NCBI RefSeq assembly: GCF_012927455.1
Contig: NZ_JABBPE010000002.1
Coordinates: 124,001 to 188,000, forward strand
DNA length: 64,000 nt
Direction of reading: 5' to 3'
Origin: Polaromonas sp.
GTDB taxonomy: Bacteria > Pseudomonadota > Gammaproteobacteria > Burkholderiales > Burkholderiaceae_C
Shown one piece after another: positions 48,566 through 60,590 of the stretch. The translations under genes were made by a program, and so were the position numbers. Position 1 is the stretch's first letter, and the number at the start of each line of letters is the position of its first letter. The notes below the pieces were generated by a model. The model was not told the origin of the DNA and did not search any database. It worked only from the letters and a program-made list of their open reading frames with translations.

Positions 48566-49476
48566 GCGCTGAAATGCCCGTGACGGTACAGGCGCTGGTC
48601 GAGCAGATGGCGGACCGGCTGGAAGCGGCGGGGCTGAGCTATGCCGACGGCTTTGGGCAAGGCACCACCAACGCCTTCGACGAAGCCGCCTGGCTGGTGC
48701 TGTGGCAGCTGGGGTTGCCGCTCGACGACCTCGACTCAGTGGCAAATCAGCCTGTAGCCCAAGCAGAGCGGGCGCAAGTAGCTATGCTTTTGGAAGCACG
48801 CATCAGCACCCGCAAGCCCGCCGCCTACCTGACGAACGAGGCCTGGTTGATGGGCGTGCCCTTTTATGTCGACGAACGCGTGATCATTCCGCGCTCCCTG
48901 ATTGCCGAGCTGCTGGTGGACGTCAGCATTGACCCCTGGCTGAACGAAGAAACCCGCCGCGTGCTGGACCTGTGCACCGGCAACGGCAGCCTGGCGGTGC
49001 TGGCGGCAATGACCTATCCCGACGTGAACGTAGATGCCGCCGACATCAGCCCGGACGCGCTGGCCGTGGCGCGCATCAATGTGGAGCGGCACCAGCTGGC
49101 CGGCCGCATCAGCCTGATTGAATCGGACGGCCTGGCCGCCTGCCACGGACTGACCAACGGCGGCTACGACCTGATTTTGTGCAATCCACCCTATGTAAAC
49201 GCTGCCAGCATGGCCGCCCTGCCCGCTGAATTCAGGGCCGAACCAGCGCTGGCGCTGGCCGGCAATAGTCTTGGCGGAAGCGACGGCATGGACTTCATTC
49301 GAGGCCTTTTTCTAAACGTTGCCGCGCAAATGAACGAAAATGCAGTATTGGTGCTGGAAATAGGCCACGAACGCGCCAATTTCGAGCGCGCCTTCCCTCA
49401 CCTTGCGCCGCTCTGGTTTGAAACCAGCGCTGGCGCTGACCAGGTGATGTTGCTGACCCGGGAACAATTGGCCTGA
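48562..49476 (+). CDS. prmB: 50S ribosomal protein L3 glutamine methyltransferase
   Basis: A 304-aa N5-glutamine methyltransferase modifying ribosomal protein L3. It has the PrmB-type segment [31 protein letters not shown], the SAM site [33 protein letters not shown], and the NPPY tetrapeptide in [20 protein letters not shown]. Residues 63-79 ([17 protein letters not shown]) coincide with a family B copy, yet the spacing to flanking motifs equals that of E. coli PrmB as I recall it. Coupled to dapE by a 4-bp overlap. Confidence 0.94.
   Translation: MSAEMPVTVQALVEQMADRLEAAGLSYADGFGQGTTNAFDEAAWLVLWQLGLPLDDLDSVANQPVAQAERAQVAMLLEARISTRKPAAYLTNEAWLMGVPFYVDERVIIPRSLIAELLVDVSIDPWLNEETRRVLDLCTGNGSLAVLAAMTYPDVNVDAADISPDALAVARINVERHQLAGRISLIESDGLAACHGLTNGGYDLILCNPPYVNAASMAALPAEFRAEPALALAGNSLGGSDGMDFIRGLFLNVAAQMNENAVLVLEIGHERANFERAFPHLAPLWFETSAGADQVMLLTREQLA
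48748..48798 (-). repeat. Family B repeat B13, inside prmB
   Basis: CAGCCTGTAGCCCAAGCAGA, GCGGGCGCAAGTAGCTATGC and TTTTGGAAGCA follow the reverse consensus with some divergence in the terminal hairpin. It reads [11 protein letters not shown], the frame used in dapE and ligA. Confidence 0.72.
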
Positions 49477-49567
49477 AAGCTAGCTTGAATTTTGGCAGCC
49501 GCCCTGAAGGTGCGGCGTCAGGTGCTCCCCGTTTAATCCTCTTGAGTCTTTGAGTCTGTTTGTTTAA

Positions 49568-51595
49568 ATGATTACCCTTAAAAATGTGGTGCTGCGTCGC
49601 GGCTCCAAAGTAATTCTCGACAGCGCGTCTGTCACCCTCAACCCGGGCGAAAAAATCGGCCTGGTGGGGCGGAACGGCGCTGGCAAATCCTCGCTGTTTG
49701 CCATGCTCAACGGCACGCTGCACGAAGACGGCGGCGAATACTACATTCCCGCGCAATGGAAAATGGCGCAGGTCGCGCAGGACATGCCCGAGACCGAGCA
49801 AAGCGCCACCAGTTATGTCATCGAAGGCGACGTGGTGCTGCTGGCCGCGCAGACCGAGGTCGAGGCAGCCGAAGCCAGCGGCGACGGCGACCGCATGGCG
49901 CACGCCTACATGGACCTGTACGACTCCGGCGCGCATGACGCGCAGGCGCGCGCGCAGGCACTGATCCTCGGCCTGGGCTTCAAGATCAACGAACTCGACA
50001 ACCCGGTCAACAGCTTTTCCGGCGGCTGGCGCATGCGCCTGCAATTGGCGCGCGCGCTGATGTGCCCGTCCGACCTGCTGCTGCTGGACGAGCCGACCAA
50101 TCACCTGGACCTGGACGCGCTGGTCTGGCTTGAAGCCTGGCTCAAGCGCTACCAGGGCACCATGCTGGTGATCAGCCATGACCGCGAATTCCTGGACGCG
50201 GTGACCGACGTGACCGTGCACATCGAAAGCGCCAAGCTGACGCGTTACGGCGGCAACTACAGCAAGTTTGAAGACCTGCGCGCCGAGCAGATGGCGCTGC
50301 AGCAAGGCGCTTTTAACAAGCAGCAGGACAAGATTGCCCACCTGCAAAAATTCATTGCCCGCTTCAAAGCCAAGGCGAGCAAGGCCAAGCAGGCGCAAAG
50401 CCGCGTCAAGGCACTAGACCGAATGGAGAAAATCGCGCCGCTGCTGGCCGAAGCCGATTTCACCTTCGAGTTCAAGGAACCGGCGAATCTGCCCAACCCG
50501 ATGCTGTCGATGCAAAACGCTTACTTCGGCTACCCCGCCCCTGAAGACGCGCCCGAAGGCACGCCGCCCACTGTGATCGTGCAAAACGTCAGCAAATCGG
50601 TGCTGGCCGGCCAGCGCATCGGCATTCTGGGCGCCAATGGCCAGGGCAAGTCGACGCTGGTGAAAACCGTGGCGCGCGCCCTGGCACCGATCAGCGGCGA
50701 CATGACCGAAGGCAAGGGCCTGAACATCGGCTACTTTGCCCAGCAGGAACTCGACGTGCTGCGCCTGGGCGACAACCCGCTGGAGCACATGATCCGGCTC
50801 GTCAAGGAAGTCAGCGCCGCCGGCAAGATGGGCAATCAGCCTACGCGCGAGCAGGACTTGCGCAGTTTTCTGGGCAACTTCAATTTTGGCGGCGACATGG
50901 TCAAGCAGGCCGTCGGCTCCATGAGCGGCGGCGAAAAAGCCCGGCTGGTGCTGTGCATGATCGTCTGGCAGCGCCCCAATTTGCTGCTGCTTGATGAGCC
51001 GACCAACCACCTTGATCTGGCCACGCGTGAGGCGCTGTCGATGGCGCTCAATGAATTTGAAGGCACCGTGATGCTGGTCAGCCACGACCGCGCCTTGCTG
51101 CGCGCGGTTTGCGACGAGTTCTGGATGGTGTCACGCGGCGGCGTCGAACCGTTTGACGGCGATCTGGACGACTACCAGCGCTATTTGCTCGACGAGGCCA
51201 AGCGCCTGCGCGAGGAAGCCAAGAAAACCAACAGCAGCGCCGCTGCGCCCGTTGCTACTAAAAACGTAGCTGCCAGTGAAGTTGCAGCCAACGCATCGAA
51301 TACTAAAAGCAATTCGGATACGCATAAAAATTCCAGCAAGAAAGAGGAAGCCCAGCGGCGCCAGCAGCAGTCGGATGCCACCAAGCCGCTGCGCAAGGAG
51401 CTGGAAAAGATAGACCAGAAGATGCAGTCGCTCGGCACCGAGCAAGCCAGTTTGCAAACCTTGCTGACCAGCACCAGCGTCGCCGCGGAAATTGTCCAGA
51501 CCGGCAAACGGCTGAAGGCCATTGAAAACGAACTGGGTACGCTGGAAGAACGCTGGCTGGCGTTGACCGAGCAAATTGAGGTTGCTACGGTCTAG
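49568..51595 (+). CDS. yheS: ABC-F family ATPase, YheS type
   Basis: A 675-aa soluble ABC-F protein with two ATPase domains. First: GRNGAGKSSLFAML, FSGGWRMRLQLARALM and LLLLDEPTNHLDLDALVWLE. A linker of charged helices (IAHLQKFIARFKAKASKAKQ) follows. Second: GANGQGKSTLVKTV and MSGGEKARLVLCMIVWQRP. The EPFDGDLDDYQRYL motif precedes a C-terminal coiled coil. Such proteins act on ribosomes. The segment VATKNVAASEVA (residues 561-572) in the flexible linker resembles a family B half-copy. No SD is visible before the ATG. Confidence 0.93.
   Translation: MITLKNVVLRRGSKVILDSASVTLNPGEKIGLVGRNGAGKSSLFAMLNGTLHEDGGEYYIPAQWKMAQVAQDMPETEQSATSYVIEGDVVLLAAQTEVEAAEASGDGDRMAHAYMDLYDSGAHDAQARAQALILGLGFKINELDNPVNSFSGGWRMRLQLARALMCPSDLLLLDEPTNHLDLDALVWLEAWLKRYQGTMLVISHDREFLDAVTDVTVHIESAKLTRYGGNYSKFEDLRAEQMALQQGAFNKQQDKIAHLQKFIARFKAKASKAKQAQSRVKALDRMEKIAPLLAEADFTFEFKEPANLPNPMLSMQNAYFGYPAPEDAPEGTPPTVIVQNVSKSVLAGQRIGILGANGQGKSTLVKTVARALAPISGDMTEGKGLNIGYFAQQELDVLRLGDNPLEHMIRLVKEVSAAGKMGNQPTREQDLRSFLGNFNFGGDMVKQAVGSMSGGEKARLVLCMIVWQRPNLLLLDEPTNHLDLATREALSMALNEFEGTVMLVSHDRALLRAVCDEFWMVSRGGVEPFDGDLDDYQRYLLDEAKRLREEAKKTNSSAAAPVATKNVAASEVAANASNTKSNSDTHKNSSKKEEAQRRQQQSDATKPLRKELEKIDQKMQSLGTEQASLQTLLTSTSVAAEIVQTGKRLKAIENELGTLEERWLALTEQIEVATV
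51252..51276 (+). repeat. Possible family B half-copy B14, inside yheS
   Basis: GCTACTAAAAACGTAGCTGC resembles the first hairpin of family B and reads ATKNVAA, matching the frame in the acyl-CoA dehydrogenase. The second half is absent, so the call is tentative. Confidence 0.4.
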
Positions 51596-51642
51596 CAGGA
51601 TTTTTTCGTCAACTTGTCACCCACCTGAAAGGCTCTTGATTC

Positions 51643-52146
51643 ATGCCCACCGCCCTGCACATGGCCGCGGACGATGCGGCGCTGGAAGCCGCCGTCAAAC
51701 GCAGCCGCAAGCTGCTCAACAAGCGCGCCATGGTGGCCGCCGTTGCCAGCGCGGTGCCGGTTCCGGGCCTGGACTGGGCGGTTGACGCGGCCCTGCTGTC
51801 CAAGCTGATTCCCGAAATCAACAAAGAGTTTGGCCTGACGCCGCAGCAGCTTGACCAGCTGGACCCGAGCAAACGTGAACAGGTTCAAAAGGCCGTGACC
51901 ATGGTCGGTTCGGTGCTGATAGGCAAGCTCATCAGTCGCGATCTGGTCCTGAAGGCCGCCACCAAAATTGGCATGCGCCTGACCAGCAAGCAGCTCGCCA
52001 AGTACGTGCCCTTCGCCGGCCAGATCGTGGCCGCCGCCGTGGGCTATGCGGCGATTCGCTACTTTGGCGAAGAGCACATGAAGGACTGCATCCGGGTGGC
52101 CAGGCAGGCGCAGCTGGAACTCCCCCTGCTGGGCTATACCCCCTGA
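51643..52146 (+). CDS. Conserved hypothetical protein, DUF697-like
   Basis: A 167-aa protein. Residues 27-55 (KRAMVAAVASAVPVPGLDWA and following) have the AAxxSAxPxPGLD pattern seen in DUF697/YcjF-type membrane-associated domains. A second amphipathic-hydrophobic part lies at about 120-145 (YVPFAGQIVAAAVGYAAIRY). It has no catalytic motif. It follows the ABC-F gene by 47 bp and has AAGGCTCTTGATTC upstream of the ATG, so AAGG may serve as a distant SD. Function unknown. Confidence 0.7.
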   Translation: MPTALHMAADDAALEAAVKRSRKLLNKRAMVAAVASAVPVPGLDWAVDAALLSKLIPEINKEFGLTPQQLDQLDPSKREQVQKAVTMVGSVLIGKLISRDLVLKAATKIGMRLTSKQLAKYVPFAGQIVAAAVGYAAIRYFGEEHMKDCIRVARQAQLELPLLGYTP

Positions 52147-52183
52147 GCGTCGCGCCTAATCTCCTATCAAATTTGAAATGGAA

Positions 52184-54172
52184 TTAGTCCTGGCGGCTTG
52201 CGCCTGGCTCGGCACTGGCCTGGTCGCTTCCCAGCGTGAAGTAAAACGTGCTGCCTTGGTCAACCGCTGAAGAGGCCCATATCTGTCCACCGTGCCGGCT
52301 GATGATGCGCTTGACCGTGGCCAGGCCAATACCACTGCCGGAAAACTCTTCCGGCGAATGCAGTCGCTGGAACGTACCGAACAGTTTGTCCGCATAGGCC
52401 ATGTCAAATCCTGCACCGTTGTCCCTGACGAAATACACGGGCTGATGGTCGGCGCCAGTCTCCCGGCCTACCAAAATTTCAGCGCAGGGTTTTTTCGAGG
52501 TGAACTTCCAGGCATTCGCGATGAGGTTCTCCAGCACCAGTCGCAGCAGCGAAGGGTCCGCCCGCACCAGCAGGTCTGGCTCGACTGTCACCTGCACCAC
52601 CCGCGCAGTGTCCTTCTCCATGCATTGCTGGACCACCGTGGTGGCCTCGGCAGTCATGTCAACCGCAGACCAGGTCAGGCTGGTGCGCGACAAATGGGCC
52701 AGCGAAAGCAGTCCATCCGTGAGTTCGTCCATGCGTCTTACCGCGTTTCGTATCCTGGCCAAATAGTGCTGAGCCCGCTCCCCCGCATCTAAAGGAAGCG
52801 CCTTTTGCAGCAAGGCGCTGAAGCCGTCGATAGTATTGAGCGGAGAGCGCAGATCGTGCGCCACGGAATATGAAAAGGCCTCCAGTTCCGTCATGGCGGA
52901 CTTCAACTGGGCGGTACGCAATTGCACCCGTTGTTCGAGTTCGCAATTAAGGCAGAGAATTTCTTCCTGTTGTCGCCTGCGCTCTGTGATGTCGCGCCCG
53001 ACGGCCACCCAGTGCGTGTATCTGCCCGATTCGTCGGCGATGGGCGCGATATCGATTTCCAGCCAGAGCTCCTTGCCGGTCTTTGTGTAGCTGACAATCT
53101 CCGAGCGCACGGGTTGCCACTTTTTCATGGCTGCACGAATTCGGTCCAACTCACGGCCCGGGGATTTGGGCCCCAACAAAAGCCGTGGGTTATTCCCGAT
53201 GGCGTCGTCCCGGCCGTAGCCGGTGTACCGCTCGAAAGCATCGTTCACAAAAACGATTCGCGGACCCGGCTCGTCAGATGGCGCGGCATCCGTGATGATC
53301 ACAATGTCATTCAATCTGGAGACTGCCGTTTCCAGCAGTCGCAATTGCGCCTGTTCCGAGCGCCTCAAGGTGATGTCCTGAAACGCACCTTGAATGCGGA
53401 CTATTTGTCCTGCGGCATCACGAACGGCCTCCCCGGTCGAACTCACCCAGATTCGCCGCCCCGTGGCCGTGACTTTCGGCAACTCAAATTCGTAGGGAAT
53501 ACCTTGCTGCGCACAAGCCTCCACATAGGCGATCACCGTCGCCCTATGCTCTGGAAGAAAGAAGCCAATTCCCTCTTCCAACGTTGGTTTATAGCCTGGC
53601 GCTACGTCGTGAATAAGGCAGTTTTCATCGGACCATGTCAGCGTGCGATCCGGCAGATCGATGGTCCAGCCTCCAAGGCGCGCAACCCTGCCGGCGATGC
53701 GGATCATGGCGTGGTCTTGCTCCAGCAGCCCGGTGGCCTGTTTCAGGTCGTCAATATCGGTGTAAGTACCCAGCCATTGAGTCCTTTGGCCCGACGAATC
53801 ACACAACGGGAGCGCGCGGCCCAGCATCCAGCGATAGACGCCGTCCGCCCGACGCAGCCGACATTCAATCTCATAGACCTCGCCACTTCCGGATGCTTTT
53901 TCCCAGAGCTGGGCAGCGCGCAGGCTGTCATCGGGATGAATCAGGCGGGCCGCGTTGTGACCCAGGCTCTCCTCTAGTGCCAGACCCGTATAGGCCGACC
54001 ATTGTTGATTGAAGTAGATGTGCCGTCCATCCGGCAGCATCATCCAGACGATGTGGGGCATGGCCTCTGTGAGTCGGCGAAATTGCGCTTCGTTGCTGCG
54101 CTGAGCCTCCTCCGAGAGCGGGCGGCCAGCGATATCCAGTCCCGCGTCTGAAAGATTTATCGGCTTGATCAT
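52184..54172 (-). CDS. PAS-domain sensor histidine kinase, soluble
   Basis: A 662-aa kinase with no membrane helix. Three PAS/PAC modules occupy about residues 20-415 (MPHIVWMMLPDGRHIYFNQQ; PGYKPTLEEGIGFFLPEHRA; FERYTGYGRDDAIGNNPRLL). The HisKA site is SVAHDLRSPLNTIDGF (His about 437). The HATPase has the N box LVLENLIANAWKF and G boxes DNGAGFDMAYADKLFGTF and GSGIGLATVKRIISRHGG. A phytochrome-like output module is typical. No response regulator lies next to it, so it is an orphan. ATG at 54172 is taken; a TTG at 54211 would add 13 residues. Confidence 0.9.
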   Translation of the reverse strand: MIKPINLSDAGLDIAGRPLSEEAQRSNEAQFRRLTEAMPHIVWMMLPDGRHIYFNQQWSAYTGLALEESLGHNAARLIHPDDSLRAAQLWEKASGSGEVYEIECRLRRADGVYRWMLGRALPLCDSSGQRTQWLGTYTDIDDLKQATGLLEQDHAMIRIAGRVARLGGWTIDLPDRTLTWSDENCLIHDVAPGYKPTLEEGIGFFLPEHRATVIAYVEACAQQGIPYEFELPKVTATGRRIWVSSTGEAVRDAAGQIVRIQGAFQDITLRRSEQAQLRLLETAVSRLNDIVIITDAAPSDEPGPRIVFVNDAFERYTGYGRDDAIGNNPRLLLGPKSPGRELDRIRAAMKKWQPVRSEIVSYTKTGKELWLEIDIAPIADESGRYTHWVAVGRDITERRRQQEEILCLNCELEQRVQLRTAQLKSAMTELEAFSYSVAHDLRSPLNTIDGFSALLQKALPLDAGERAQHYLARIRNAVRRMDELTDGLLSLAHLSRTSLTWSAVDMTAEATTVVQQCMEKDTARVVQVTVEPDLLVRADPSLLRLVLENLIANAWKFTSKKPCAEILVGRETGADHQPVYFVRDNGAGFDMAYADKLFGTFQRLHSPEEFSGSGIGLATVKRIISRHGGQIWASSAVDQGSTFYFTLGSDQASAEPGASRQD

Positions 54173-56751
<2,579 letters not shown>

Positions 56752-56778
56752 CCAAAAGCAGATAGGCCAGTTTAATTT

Positions 56779-56832
56779 ACTATCAGATTAATAGCTGCTT
56801 ACGCCCGTTCTATATGGGCTAGAGGCCTTTTT
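56779..56832 (+). repeat. Family B repeat B16 (intergenic)
   Basis: ACTATCAGATTAATAGCTGC, TTACGCCCGTTCTATATGGG and CTAGAGGCCTTTTTT. A near-consensus forward copy between fadH and the convergent small gene; its T tail could act in termination. Confidence 0.93.
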
Positions 56833-56838
56833 TATTCG

Positions 56839-57096
56839 TTAATCTGGTACAAAATTGGCCTTGAACTTCAGTTCGTCTTCTGGCAGCTCCAGCGTGACCA
56901 GCTGTCCCATTTTGTTGTCGGCCAACCGGCAGGCGCCAAACAGGCTGTACTTGCCTTTGAGGCGGTAGCTTTCCATGTCAATCAGCATGTAGGGGTGGGG
57001 CACGAAGACCCGACACAAAAAAATCGTGCGGTGCCGGTTGCGCGGCGACGGGAAAAGCTTGTACTGCTGGTTGGTAATGATTTGAGATGAGGCCAT
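56839..57096 (-). CDS. Small conserved-looking protein of unknown function
   Basis: An 85-aa protein with basic N-terminal region (PSPRNRHRTIFLCRVFVPHP) and acidic end (LELPEDELKFKANFVPD). It has no signal peptide, membrane helix or motif I recognise. Codon use looks normal and its frame fits the gap between the convergent fadH and the divergent nuclease. The SD is weak. I regard it as probably real but unassigned. Confidence 0.6.
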   Translation of the reverse strand: MASSQIITNQQYKLFPSPRNRHRTIFLCRVFVPHPYMLIDMESYRLKGKYSLFGACRLADNKMGQLVTLELPEDELKFKANFVPD

Positions 57097-57192
57097 GTTG
57101 GCTGCTGTCCGAAGTAATGCGCAAGCCTGTGACTGTAAGCTCTAGCCTGGGCTCTCAGCCTGAGGCCCCTTTTTTTATCCTGCCCCTCTCGC

Positions 57193-57798
57193 ATGAAAGC
57201 TATGACCGAGCGCCACTTAACCCCCGACAAAGACCAAATCGCGCTGCTGGAGCCTTTTGACCGGCTGGGGCTGAACCAGATCCAGCTGGTGGCCAACGCG
57301 CAGCAAGCGGCCGAGGCGCTGCATGGACTGGGCGGCGTGACGGCGCTGGGGTTTGACACGGAGAGCAAACCCACCTTTGCCAAAAACGAGGCCTCTGACG
57401 GGCCGCACATCGTGCAGCTCTCCACGCTGGGCAGGGCCTGGATCTTTCAGCTCGAAGACGCCGACTGCCGGCGCGCCGTGGCGCAACTGCTGGAGGCGCC
57501 CGCCATCATCAAGGCCGGCTTTGGCTTGGGCGACGACCGCCGGCGCATCATCAGCAAGCTCGGCGTTGATCCGCGAGGCGTGCTCGACCTGAACACCGTG
57601 TTCAGGGAGCGCGGCTACCGCAAGGACATGGGCGTGCGCGGGGCGGTGGCGGTGCTATTCAACCAACGCTTCATCAAGTCCAGAAAAGCCACCACATCAA
57701 ACTGGGCCAATGCGCGGCTGACCGAGGCGCAGCTCATTTATGCGGCCAATGATGCGTATGCGGCGCTGCGGGTGTTTGAGGCGCTGGGTCTGGGCTAA
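57193..57798 (+). CDS. 3'-5' exonuclease of the RNase D (DEDDy) superfamily
   Basis: A 201-aa single-domain exonuclease. Motif Exo I ALGFDTESKPTF, a middle strand HIVQLSTLGRAWIFQL, Exo II AGFGLGDDRRRI and Exo III NDAYAALRVFEAL, where Tyr and Asp (YAANDAY) fit the DEDDy group. It lacks the HRDC domain of RNase D, so it may act on DNA or RNA; the substrate is unknown. It is convergent with dnaB. Confidence 0.85.
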   Translation: MKAMTERHLTPDKDQIALLEPFDRLGLNQIQLVANAQQAAEALHGLGGVTALGFDTESKPTFAKNEASDGPHIVQLSTLGRAWIFQLEDADCRRAVAQLLEAPAIIKAGFGLGDDRRRIISKLGVDPRGVLDLNTVFRERGYRKDMGVRGAVAVLFNQRFIKSRKATTSNWANARLTEAQLIYAANDAYAALRVFEALGLG

Positions 57799-57816
57799 GG
57801 ACGTGGGGCACAACCT

Positions 57817-57877
57817 GCCGGGCTGTATCGACCTGGATCAGTCGTATTGCGGCTTAGCGCTGCAATGAAAGCCCGGC
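57817..57877. other. Branched inverted repeat between the convergent nuclease and dnaB genes
   Basis: Outer arms GCCGGGCT (57817-57824) and AGCCCGGC (57870-57877) enclose an inner imperfect hairpin ATTGCGGC/GCGCTGCAAT. It fills the 80-bp convergent gap and could slow polymerase, but lacks a T tract. Confidence 0.35.
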
Positions 57878-57878
57878 C

Positions 57879-59291
57879 TTAATAATCCCCGCTAGAGCCG
57901 CTCGCCAGACTCTCAAACTTGGTAATGCGGTTGATAAACGCCAGCTTCACCGTGCCGGTCGGGCCGTTGCGCTGCTTGCTGATGATGACCTCGGCGACGC
58001 CGGGCTCCTTGCAGGCTTCCTTGGTGTAGTACTCGTCGCGGTAGATGAACATGATGATGTCGGCGTCCTGCTCGATGGCGCCGGATTCGCGCAGGTCGCT
58101 CATCATGGGGCGCTTGTCGGTGCGGGACTCGACGCCGCGGCTGAGCTGCGACAGGGCGACCACCGGGCACTGCAGTTCTTTGGCCAGCGATTTGAGGCCG
58201 CGAGAGATCTCGCCGACGGCGGTGGCGCGGTTTTCGTCGTTCATGCTGGTCGACACACTCATGAGCTGCAGGTAGTCGACCACGATCAGGCCGAGCTTGC
58301 CGCACTGGCGCGCCAGCCGCCTGGCATTGGCGCGCAGCTCGCTGACCGTCAGGCCGGCGGATTCGTCGATGTGCAGCGAGATGTTGCGCAGCTTTTCGAT
58401 GGCTTCGGTCAGGCGCGGCCACTCTTCGTCGGTGAGCTTGCCGGTGCGCAGATGGGTCTGGTCAATGCGGCCGATCGAGCCGACGATACGCACGGCCAGC
58501 TGGGAGGCGCCCATCTCCATCGAAAACACGGCCACCGGCAGACCTTCGTTCAAGGCCACATGCTCGGCGATGTTGATGGCCAGCGCGGTTTTACCCATCG
58601 AAGGTCGTGCCGCCAGAATCACCAGATCGCCGGCCTGAAAGCCGGAGGTCATGCGGTCGAGGTCGTAAAAGCCGGTCGGCACGCCGGTGATGTCGTTGGG
58701 GTTTTCCGACATCTCGGTGACGCGATCGAGCAACTGCACGACCAGCGTGTCCATGCTCTGGAAGCCCTGCTGCATGCGCGAGCCCTGCTCGCCGATGTTG
58801 AAAATCTTCTGCTCGGCTTCGTCAAGAATGGTGGCGACCGCCTTGCCCTGCGGGCTGAAGGCGTCGGTGGCAATTTCGTCGCTGGCCTTGACCAGCTTGC
58901 GCAAGATGGAGCGCTCGCGAACGATTTCGGCGTAGCGGCGAATGTTGGCGGCGCTGGGCACGTACTGGGCCAGCGCGTTGAGGTAGCTCAGCCCCCCCAC
59001 TTCGTCGGCCTTGCCGAGGTTTTGCAGGTACTCGTACACCGTGATGATGTCGGCCGGCTTGGAGGCGTTGATCAGCGCTTCGGCAGCGGCATAAATCAGC
59101 TGGTGCTCGCGTCGGTAGAAGTCCTGGTCGCTCAGCAAGTCGGCAACGCGGTCCCAGGCGCTGTTGTCAAGCAGCAGGCCGCCCAACACGCTGGATTCAC
59201 CTTCAATCGAGTGCGGCGGAATGCGCAGTTGGGCGATCTGGCGGTCAGCGCTGTAGCGCGGATCGTCGAAGTTGGAAAGTACGGCAGACAT
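57879..59291 (-). CDS. dnaB: Replicative DNA helicase DnaB
   Basis: A 470-aa hexameric helicase. N-terminal domain with IPPHSIEGESSVLGGLLLDN, linker, then RecA-like domain: Walker A ILAARPSMGKTALAINIAEH, VFSMEMGASQLAVRIV, Walker B GLIVVDYLQLMS, RSDKRP-type arginine region (SRTDKRPMMSDLRESG) and QDADIIMFIYRDEYY. AGGAAACCC precedes the ATG. It lies downstream of the rpsF-rplI operon after a terminator, and a perfect DnaA box lies 60 bp upstream of its start. No intein is present. Confidence 0.97.
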   Translation of the reverse strand: MSAVLSNFDDPRYSADRQIAQLRIPPHSIEGESSVLGGLLLDNSAWDRVADLLSDQDFYRREHQLIYAAAEALINASKPADIITVYEYLQNLGKADEVGGLSYLNALAQYVPSAANIRRYAEIVRERSILRKLVKASDEIATDAFSPQGKAVATILDEAEQKIFNIGEQGSRMQQGFQSMDTLVVQLLDRVTEMSENPNDITGVPTGFYDLDRMTSGFQAGDLVILAARPSMGKTALAINIAEHVALNEGLPVAVFSMEMGASQLAVRIVGSIGRIDQTHLRTGKLTDEEWPRLTEAIEKLRNISLHIDESAGLTVSELRANARRLARQCGKLGLIVVDYLQLMSVSTSMNDENRATAVGEISRGLKSLAKELQCPVVALSQLSRGVESRTDKRPMMSDLRESGAIEQDADIIMFIYRDEYYTKEACKEPGVAEVIISKQRNGPTGTVKLAFINRITKFESLASGSSGDY

Positions 59292-59351
59292 GGGTTTCCT
59301 AGAGCAGTGCTAAATAGTAAGCCCGTCAGGGGAGCAGCAGGTGGACAAGCT

Positions 59352-59360
59352 TGTGGATAA
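59352..59360 (-). promoter_or_regulatory. Perfect DnaA box upstream of dnaB
   Basis: TTATCCACA on the minus strand matches the consensus exactly, 60 bp before the dnaB start in the 183-bp gap after rplI. A related GTGGACAAG lies beside it at 59341-59349. Confidence 0.6.
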
Positions 59361-59426
59361 GCGGGGGAAATCAGGTGGGAATGCAGCCTGAGAATGTGTA
59401 CAAGCGGCAAACCTAAAGACCCAAGA

Positions 59427-59454
59427 AAAAAGCCGCTCCGAAGAGCGGCTTTTT
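59427..59454 (-). terminator. Terminator of the rpsF-priB-rpsR-rplI operon
   Basis: Stem AAAAAGCCGCTC/GAGCGGCTTTTT with loop CGAA, a perfect 12-bp hairpin giving a U tract on the minus strand, 20 bp past the rplI stop. Confidence 0.93.
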
Positions 59455-59474
59455 CGGGACAGCGCGGTGGCTGC

Positions 59475-59927
59475 TTAGGCAGTTTCGCCGTAGACGGTGA
59501 CGGTGATCTCGGCGGTCACGTCGGTGTGCAGCGCCACGCTCACAGCGTGATCGCCGACGGTTTTCAACGGACCGTTAGGCAGGCGAATCTGCGATTTGGA
59601 AACCACAAAGCCCTGTTTACTCACTTCTTGCGCAATGTCATGGTTGGTGACAGAGCCAAACAGGCGGCCGTCAACACCGGCTTTTTGCGTCAGCTTGACG
59701 GTGGTACCGCCAAGCTTTTCGCCCTGGGCTTGCATTTCGGCAAGCTTGGCGGCGGCGGCTTTTTCAAGTTCAGCGCGTTTGACTTCGAATTCCTTGATGG
59801 CCACTGCCGTGGCGCGACGGGCGCGGCCCGAAGGGATCAGGAAGTTGCGTGCGTAGCCGTCTTTGACTTTGACGACTTCGCCCAGGTTGCCGAGGTTAAC
59901 GACTTTGTCGAGCAGAATAATTTGCAT
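59475..59927 (-). CDS. rplI: 50S ribosomal protein L9
   Basis: A 150-aa L9. N-terminal [20 protein letters not shown] and [12 protein letters not shown], a central alanine-rich helix, and a C-terminal rRNA-binding domain ([14 protein letters not shown]). AAGGAG precedes the ATG. Last gene of the operon, 11 bp after rpsR. Confidence 0.97.
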   Translation of the reverse strand: MQIILLDKVVNLGNLGEVVKVKDGYARNFLIPSGRARRATAVAIKEFEVKRAELEKAAAAKLAEMQAQGEKLGGTTVKLTQKAGVDGRLFGSVTNHDIAQEVSKQGFVVSKSQIRLPNGPLKTVGDHAVSVALHTDVTAEITVTVYGETA

Positions 59928-59938
59928 GGTCGTACTCC

Positions 59939-60223
59939 TTACAGGCTGCGGTGCTGGTCGCTGTAAGGCAGCATCGCGAGGAAGCGAGCGCGCTTGACGG
60001 CGGTGTTGATCTGGCGCTGGAAAATTGCGCGCGTGCCGGTCAGGCGCGCCGGGATGATTTTTCCGTTTTCAGAGACAAAGTCACGCAGGGTGTCGATGTC
60101 TTTGTAGTCGATTTCTTCAACGCCAGCGGCTGTGAAGCGGCAAAAGCGCTTGCGCTTGAACAGCAGGGATTGGGTGTTGCGCTTGGGGCGCTTGTCTTTA
60201 TTGAAACGTTTTGGTCCGGCCAT
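59939..60223 (-). CDS. rpsR: 30S ribosomal protein S18
   Basis: A 94-aa S18. It shows the rRNA-binding core [40 protein letters not shown] and AIKRARFLA-like [18 protein letters not shown]18 binds S6 in the 30S platform, consistent with operon order. The N-terminus has a basic extension of about 18 residues. Confidence 0.97.
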   Translation of the reverse strand: MAGPKRFNKDKRPKRNTQSLLFKRKRFCRFTAAGVEEIDYKDIDTLRDFVSENGKIIPARLTGTRAIFQRQINTAVKRARFLAMLPYSDQHRSL

Positions 60224-60233
60224 GATGGACTCC

Positions 60234-60542
60234 TTAAATGGGGTTCAGTACTTGTTCGAAAATTTCGAAAGCTTGAATATGAAAAACAACGCCTTTGCTG
60301 GTGCGTGCATTGATGAGAAAACCGGTGAACCTGAAAGGCTTGCTTAAGGGAAGCTTGATGGCTTGTTCAGCCAGCGATCCGAAAGCAACTGCCTTGAGCG
60401 TTAACTTGACCTGTCTGGTCACCCCTGCTTCAAGCATTTCAGACTCGTGTTCGAGAACGAAATTGGCAGCGGGAATTCCAGCGGGCGTGTAGCGAAGAGC
60501 GCTGAGCTCGGCGATACAGGCGGTCAGTTCAACGTGGTTCAC
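60234..60542 (-). CDS. priB: Primosomal replication protein N
   Basis: A 102-aa OB-fold single-stranded DNA-binding protein used in PriA-dependent replication restart. It starts [20 protein letters not shown] and contains [13 protein letters not shown] and [20 protein letters not shown]. Its place between rpsF and rpsR is the classical order and supports the call. Ends 10 bp before rpsR. Confidence 0.93.
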   Translation of the reverse strand: MNHVELTACIAELSALRYTPAGIPAANFVLEHESEMLEAGVTRQVKLTLKAVAFGSLAEQAIKLPLSKPFRFTGFLINARTSKGVVFHIQAFEIFEQVLNPI

Positions 60543-60590
60543 TGCAAGCTCATGGGCACGGCAGCGAAGCGTTCAAAAGCATGGTGGCAA

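Noticed and set aside
57120..57180. Possible degenerate family B copy before the RNase D-like gene
   Set aside because: Only GCTCTAGCCTGGGCT and GAGGCCCCTTTTTTT are reminiscent; order and spacing do not match well enough.
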